DNA of 64,000 bases from Roseicyclus mahoneyensis (lineage in GTDB: Bacteria; Pseudomonadota; Alphaproteobacteria; Rhodobacterales; Rhodobacteraceae): assembly GCF_003148775.1 (NCBI RefSeq), contig NZ_QGGW01000005.1, positions 186,001 to 250,000 of the forward strand. Reading direction: 5' to 3'. The notes beneath the pieces are model-generated. The model was not told the origin of the DNA. It saw only the letters and a list, made by a program, of their open reading frames with translations, and made no database searches. Positions 62,645-64,000 of this stretch are shown here, piece after piece. How positions within the stretch are numbered: the stretch's first letter is position 1; every line of letters begins with the position of its first letter. The translations under genes were made by a program, and so were the position numbers.

Positions 62645-63457
62645 ATGACACTTTCCATTCAAGGCAAGACCGCCATCGTGACCGGGGCCGCCAACGGCAT
62701 CGGTCTGGCCATCGCGCGGCATTTCATCGACCGGGGCGCGAATGTGATGTTCGCCGACCGCGACAAGGCGCGGCTGGCCGATGAATGCGGCGACATCGAG
62801 GATGACAAGGGGCAGGTGCGCTATTTCGCGGGCGACCTGCGCGAGAAGCTGACGATCGAGAACCTTGTCTCGGCCACGGTGGATGCCTTCGACGGGATCG
62901 ACATTCTGGTCAATGCCAGCCGTCAGGTGCTGCGCACCGATGTGCTGGATCCGTCTGACAACACGGTGGCGACGCTGCTCGACCAGAACATGATGACCGC
63001 CCTGCGGCTGAGCCAGGCCGTGGCGCGACGCATGATCGCGCGGGCCGAGGATCAGGAACGCCCGGCCGAGGGGTCGATCGGGTCGATCATCAACATCTCG
63101 TCCATCGCGGCGCGGCGCACGCACCCCGACCTGATGGCCTATTCCATCGCGGCGGCGGCGCTGGATCAGGCGACACGGTCGCTGGCGCTGGCGCTGGCCC
63201 CGCACCGCATCCGGGTCAATGGCGTGGCCTTTGGCTCGGTCATGTCGGCGAGCCTGAAGGCGGCCTTGGCCGAGACGGAGGGCCTGCGCGAGGATATCCG
63301 CCATTGCACGCCGATGGGCCGCATAGCCTCGGCCCGCGAGGTGACGGGGGCGGTGCAGTTTTTGGCCTCGGAAGGGTCGGGATTCGTGACCGGCGAGGTG
63401 ATCACGGTGGATGGGGGGCGGACGTTGTTGGATAATGTGGGGGTGGCGGCGCATTGA
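62645..63457 (+). CDS. SDR-family protein with altered catalytic site
   Basis: A 270-residue Rossmann protein with the cofactor motif TGAANGIG (13-20), MFADRD, NISSIAA and a C-terminal VTGEVITVDGGRTLLD typical of SDRs. Two key features differ: NNAG is replaced by VNAS (89-92), and the active-site pattern Tyr-xxx-Lys is Y166-S-I-A-A170, with alanine in place of the lysine. It may bind NAD(P) without normal dehydrogenase chemistry, or have another role. A 30-bp gap separates it from the RsmC-like gene. Confidence 0.85.
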   Translation: MTLSIQGKTAIVTGAANGIGLAIARHFIDRGANVMFADRDKARLADECGDIEDDKGQVRYFAGDLREKLTIENLVSATVDAFDGIDILVNASRQVLRTDVLDPSDNTVATLLDQNMMTALRLSQAVARRMIARAEDQERPAEGSIGSIINISSIAARRTHPDLMAYSIAAAALDQATRSLALALAPHRIRVNGVAFGSVMSASLKAALAETEGLREDIRHCTPMGRIASAREVTGAVQFLASEGSGFVTGEVITVDGGRTLLDNVGVAAH

Positions 63458-63613
63458 GGGGGGTGAGGGCCCGCTTTACCGGATGCCGCGTAGTGCGTGA
63501 GCGGCAGCTATGCGCAACCAGACTTCGCAAGAATTCTTTATTGGCCTTTGTTGCTCACAGCACTTGAGCGAAGCTTGAGTACATCTTTGCAAATAGAAGG
63601 GTGAGCGGTTACA

Positions 63614-64000
63614 TTGGGTTTCATTGAGAAAGATGTATTCGAAACTATCGAGAGAGAGCTTGAAAGGGCTCTCCAAGAGCATCCTGAGCTCACATCTGAC
63701 GAGCTTGAAGCAGCAACCGAAAGGGCTTTGCAGTCATCTCTAGATGCGCTTTTTGAAGTCATTCCGGGTGTGATCGAAAGTTCGGCAGCGAAAGCTCTTA
63801 AGACTAGCAGGAAGCTGCAGCTCGGGTTCGAACAGAGATGCTATCGAAGGTGGCGCAAAGCCTTCGAGCTTTTCGAGATTATTCGTGGCGTCGCAGCTGA
63901 AATTGGAGAAAAACACGCTCAGGAACATTTTAGGGCGGTTGAAGAGGAGCGTGACTACATTTTCTTTGCGCTCAGTCACCTACATCCTAGGATGCTTCTG
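63614..64000 (+). CDS. DUF5677-like protein, N-terminal part (3' partial)
   Basis: An open frame from a TTG at 63614 runs 129 codons to the window edge with no ATG in range near its beginning (a stop lies at 63602-63604). AGGGTGAG precedes it. The product is helical and charged: GFIEKDVFETIERELERALQ, then RWRKAFELFEIIRGVAAEIGEKHAQEHF and EERDYIFFALSHLHPRML, which resembles the DUF5677 pattern (rw.kaf.lle.....e.g ... d....AL..LHaRa). Codon and base use are clearly AT-richer than all other genes here, a sign of horizontal transfer. The function of the domain is unknown. Confidence 0.6.
   Translation, partial: MGFIEKDVFETIERELERALQEHPELTSDELEAATERALQSSLDALFEVIPGVIESSAAKALKTSRKLQLGFEQRCYRRWRKAFELFEIIRGVAAEIGEKHAQEHFRAVEEERDYIFFALSHLHPRMLL

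Overview
The window is about 64 kb of high-GC alphaproteobacterial chromosome. Gene content points to the Rhodobacteraceae/Roseobacteraceae group: hemN and fnrL diverge from a shared Fnr box, followed by ccoNOQP and ccoGHIS, with COQ9, a CcrM methyltransferase, an aa3-type oxidase subunit IV and a giant RTX-Hint protein elsewhere. A probable bacteriochlorophyll enzyme (BciB-like) preceded by a TGT-N12-ACA motif suggests a phototrophic lineage, or one descended from phototrophs. No rRNA, insertion sequence, CRISPR array or prophage was seen. One tRNA gene (Pro, CGG anticodon) is present. No stretch longer than 300 bases lacks a gene.

Layout. 1-13 kb is an oxygen-response block: the end of a peptide ABC transporter, hemN, fnrL, a universal stress protein, the cbb3 oxidase operon ccoNOQP, a lone Flp-pilin-like gene, and the assembly operon ccoGHIS. 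Four FNR-type boxes lie in its promoters. 13-18 kb holds a DMT permease, split MnmC-type tRNA-modification genes, a flavin reductase and a ThDP enzyme. 18-25.5 kb holds leuC, leuD and leuB interleaved with an MFS permease, a membrane protein and a secreted EEP-fold protein. 26.6-33.3 kb holds tRNA-Pro, a methylthioribose-phosphate isomerase/class II aldolase pair (probable DHAP shunt of methylthioadenosine salvage), an SbcD/SbcC-like nuclease-ATPase pair and an RraA-family protein. 33.4-40.2 kb is one 2277-residue RTX protein ending in a Hint domain.

40.4-47.3 kb carries a SoeABC-type molybdoenzyme (probable sulfite dehydrogenase) with an alpha/beta hydrolase gene inside the cluster, then the BciB-like gene. 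47.4-50.7 kb is the least familiar part: a JmjC/cupin oxygenase diverges from a small Tat-exported protein with a duplicated Asp/Asn/Gly motif, next to a membrane-anchored winged-helix regulator and two small secreted proteins. 50.8-63.5 kb is mostly housekeeping: rnhB, ccrM, threonylcarbamoyl-AMP synthase, an acyl-CoA dehydrogenase with an MBL-fold hydrolase, aa3 oxidase subunit IV, rpsU, COQ9, quinone oxidoreductase, a CDP-alcohol phosphatidyltransferase, a HAD phosphatase, clpS and an RsmC-like methyltransferase. From about 63.5 kb base composition falls sharply and a DUF5677-like gene runs off the window, probably the edge of an acquired island.

Four copies of one hairpin-rich repeat sit immediately after stop codons, each in the direction of the upstream gene, which suggests a shared 3'-end or terminator module. 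Main candidates for new biology are the JmjC/Tat-peptide locus, this 3'-end repeat family, the lone pilin-like gene between the two cco operons, the RTX-Hint protein, and the regulation of the BciB-like and ccrM genes.
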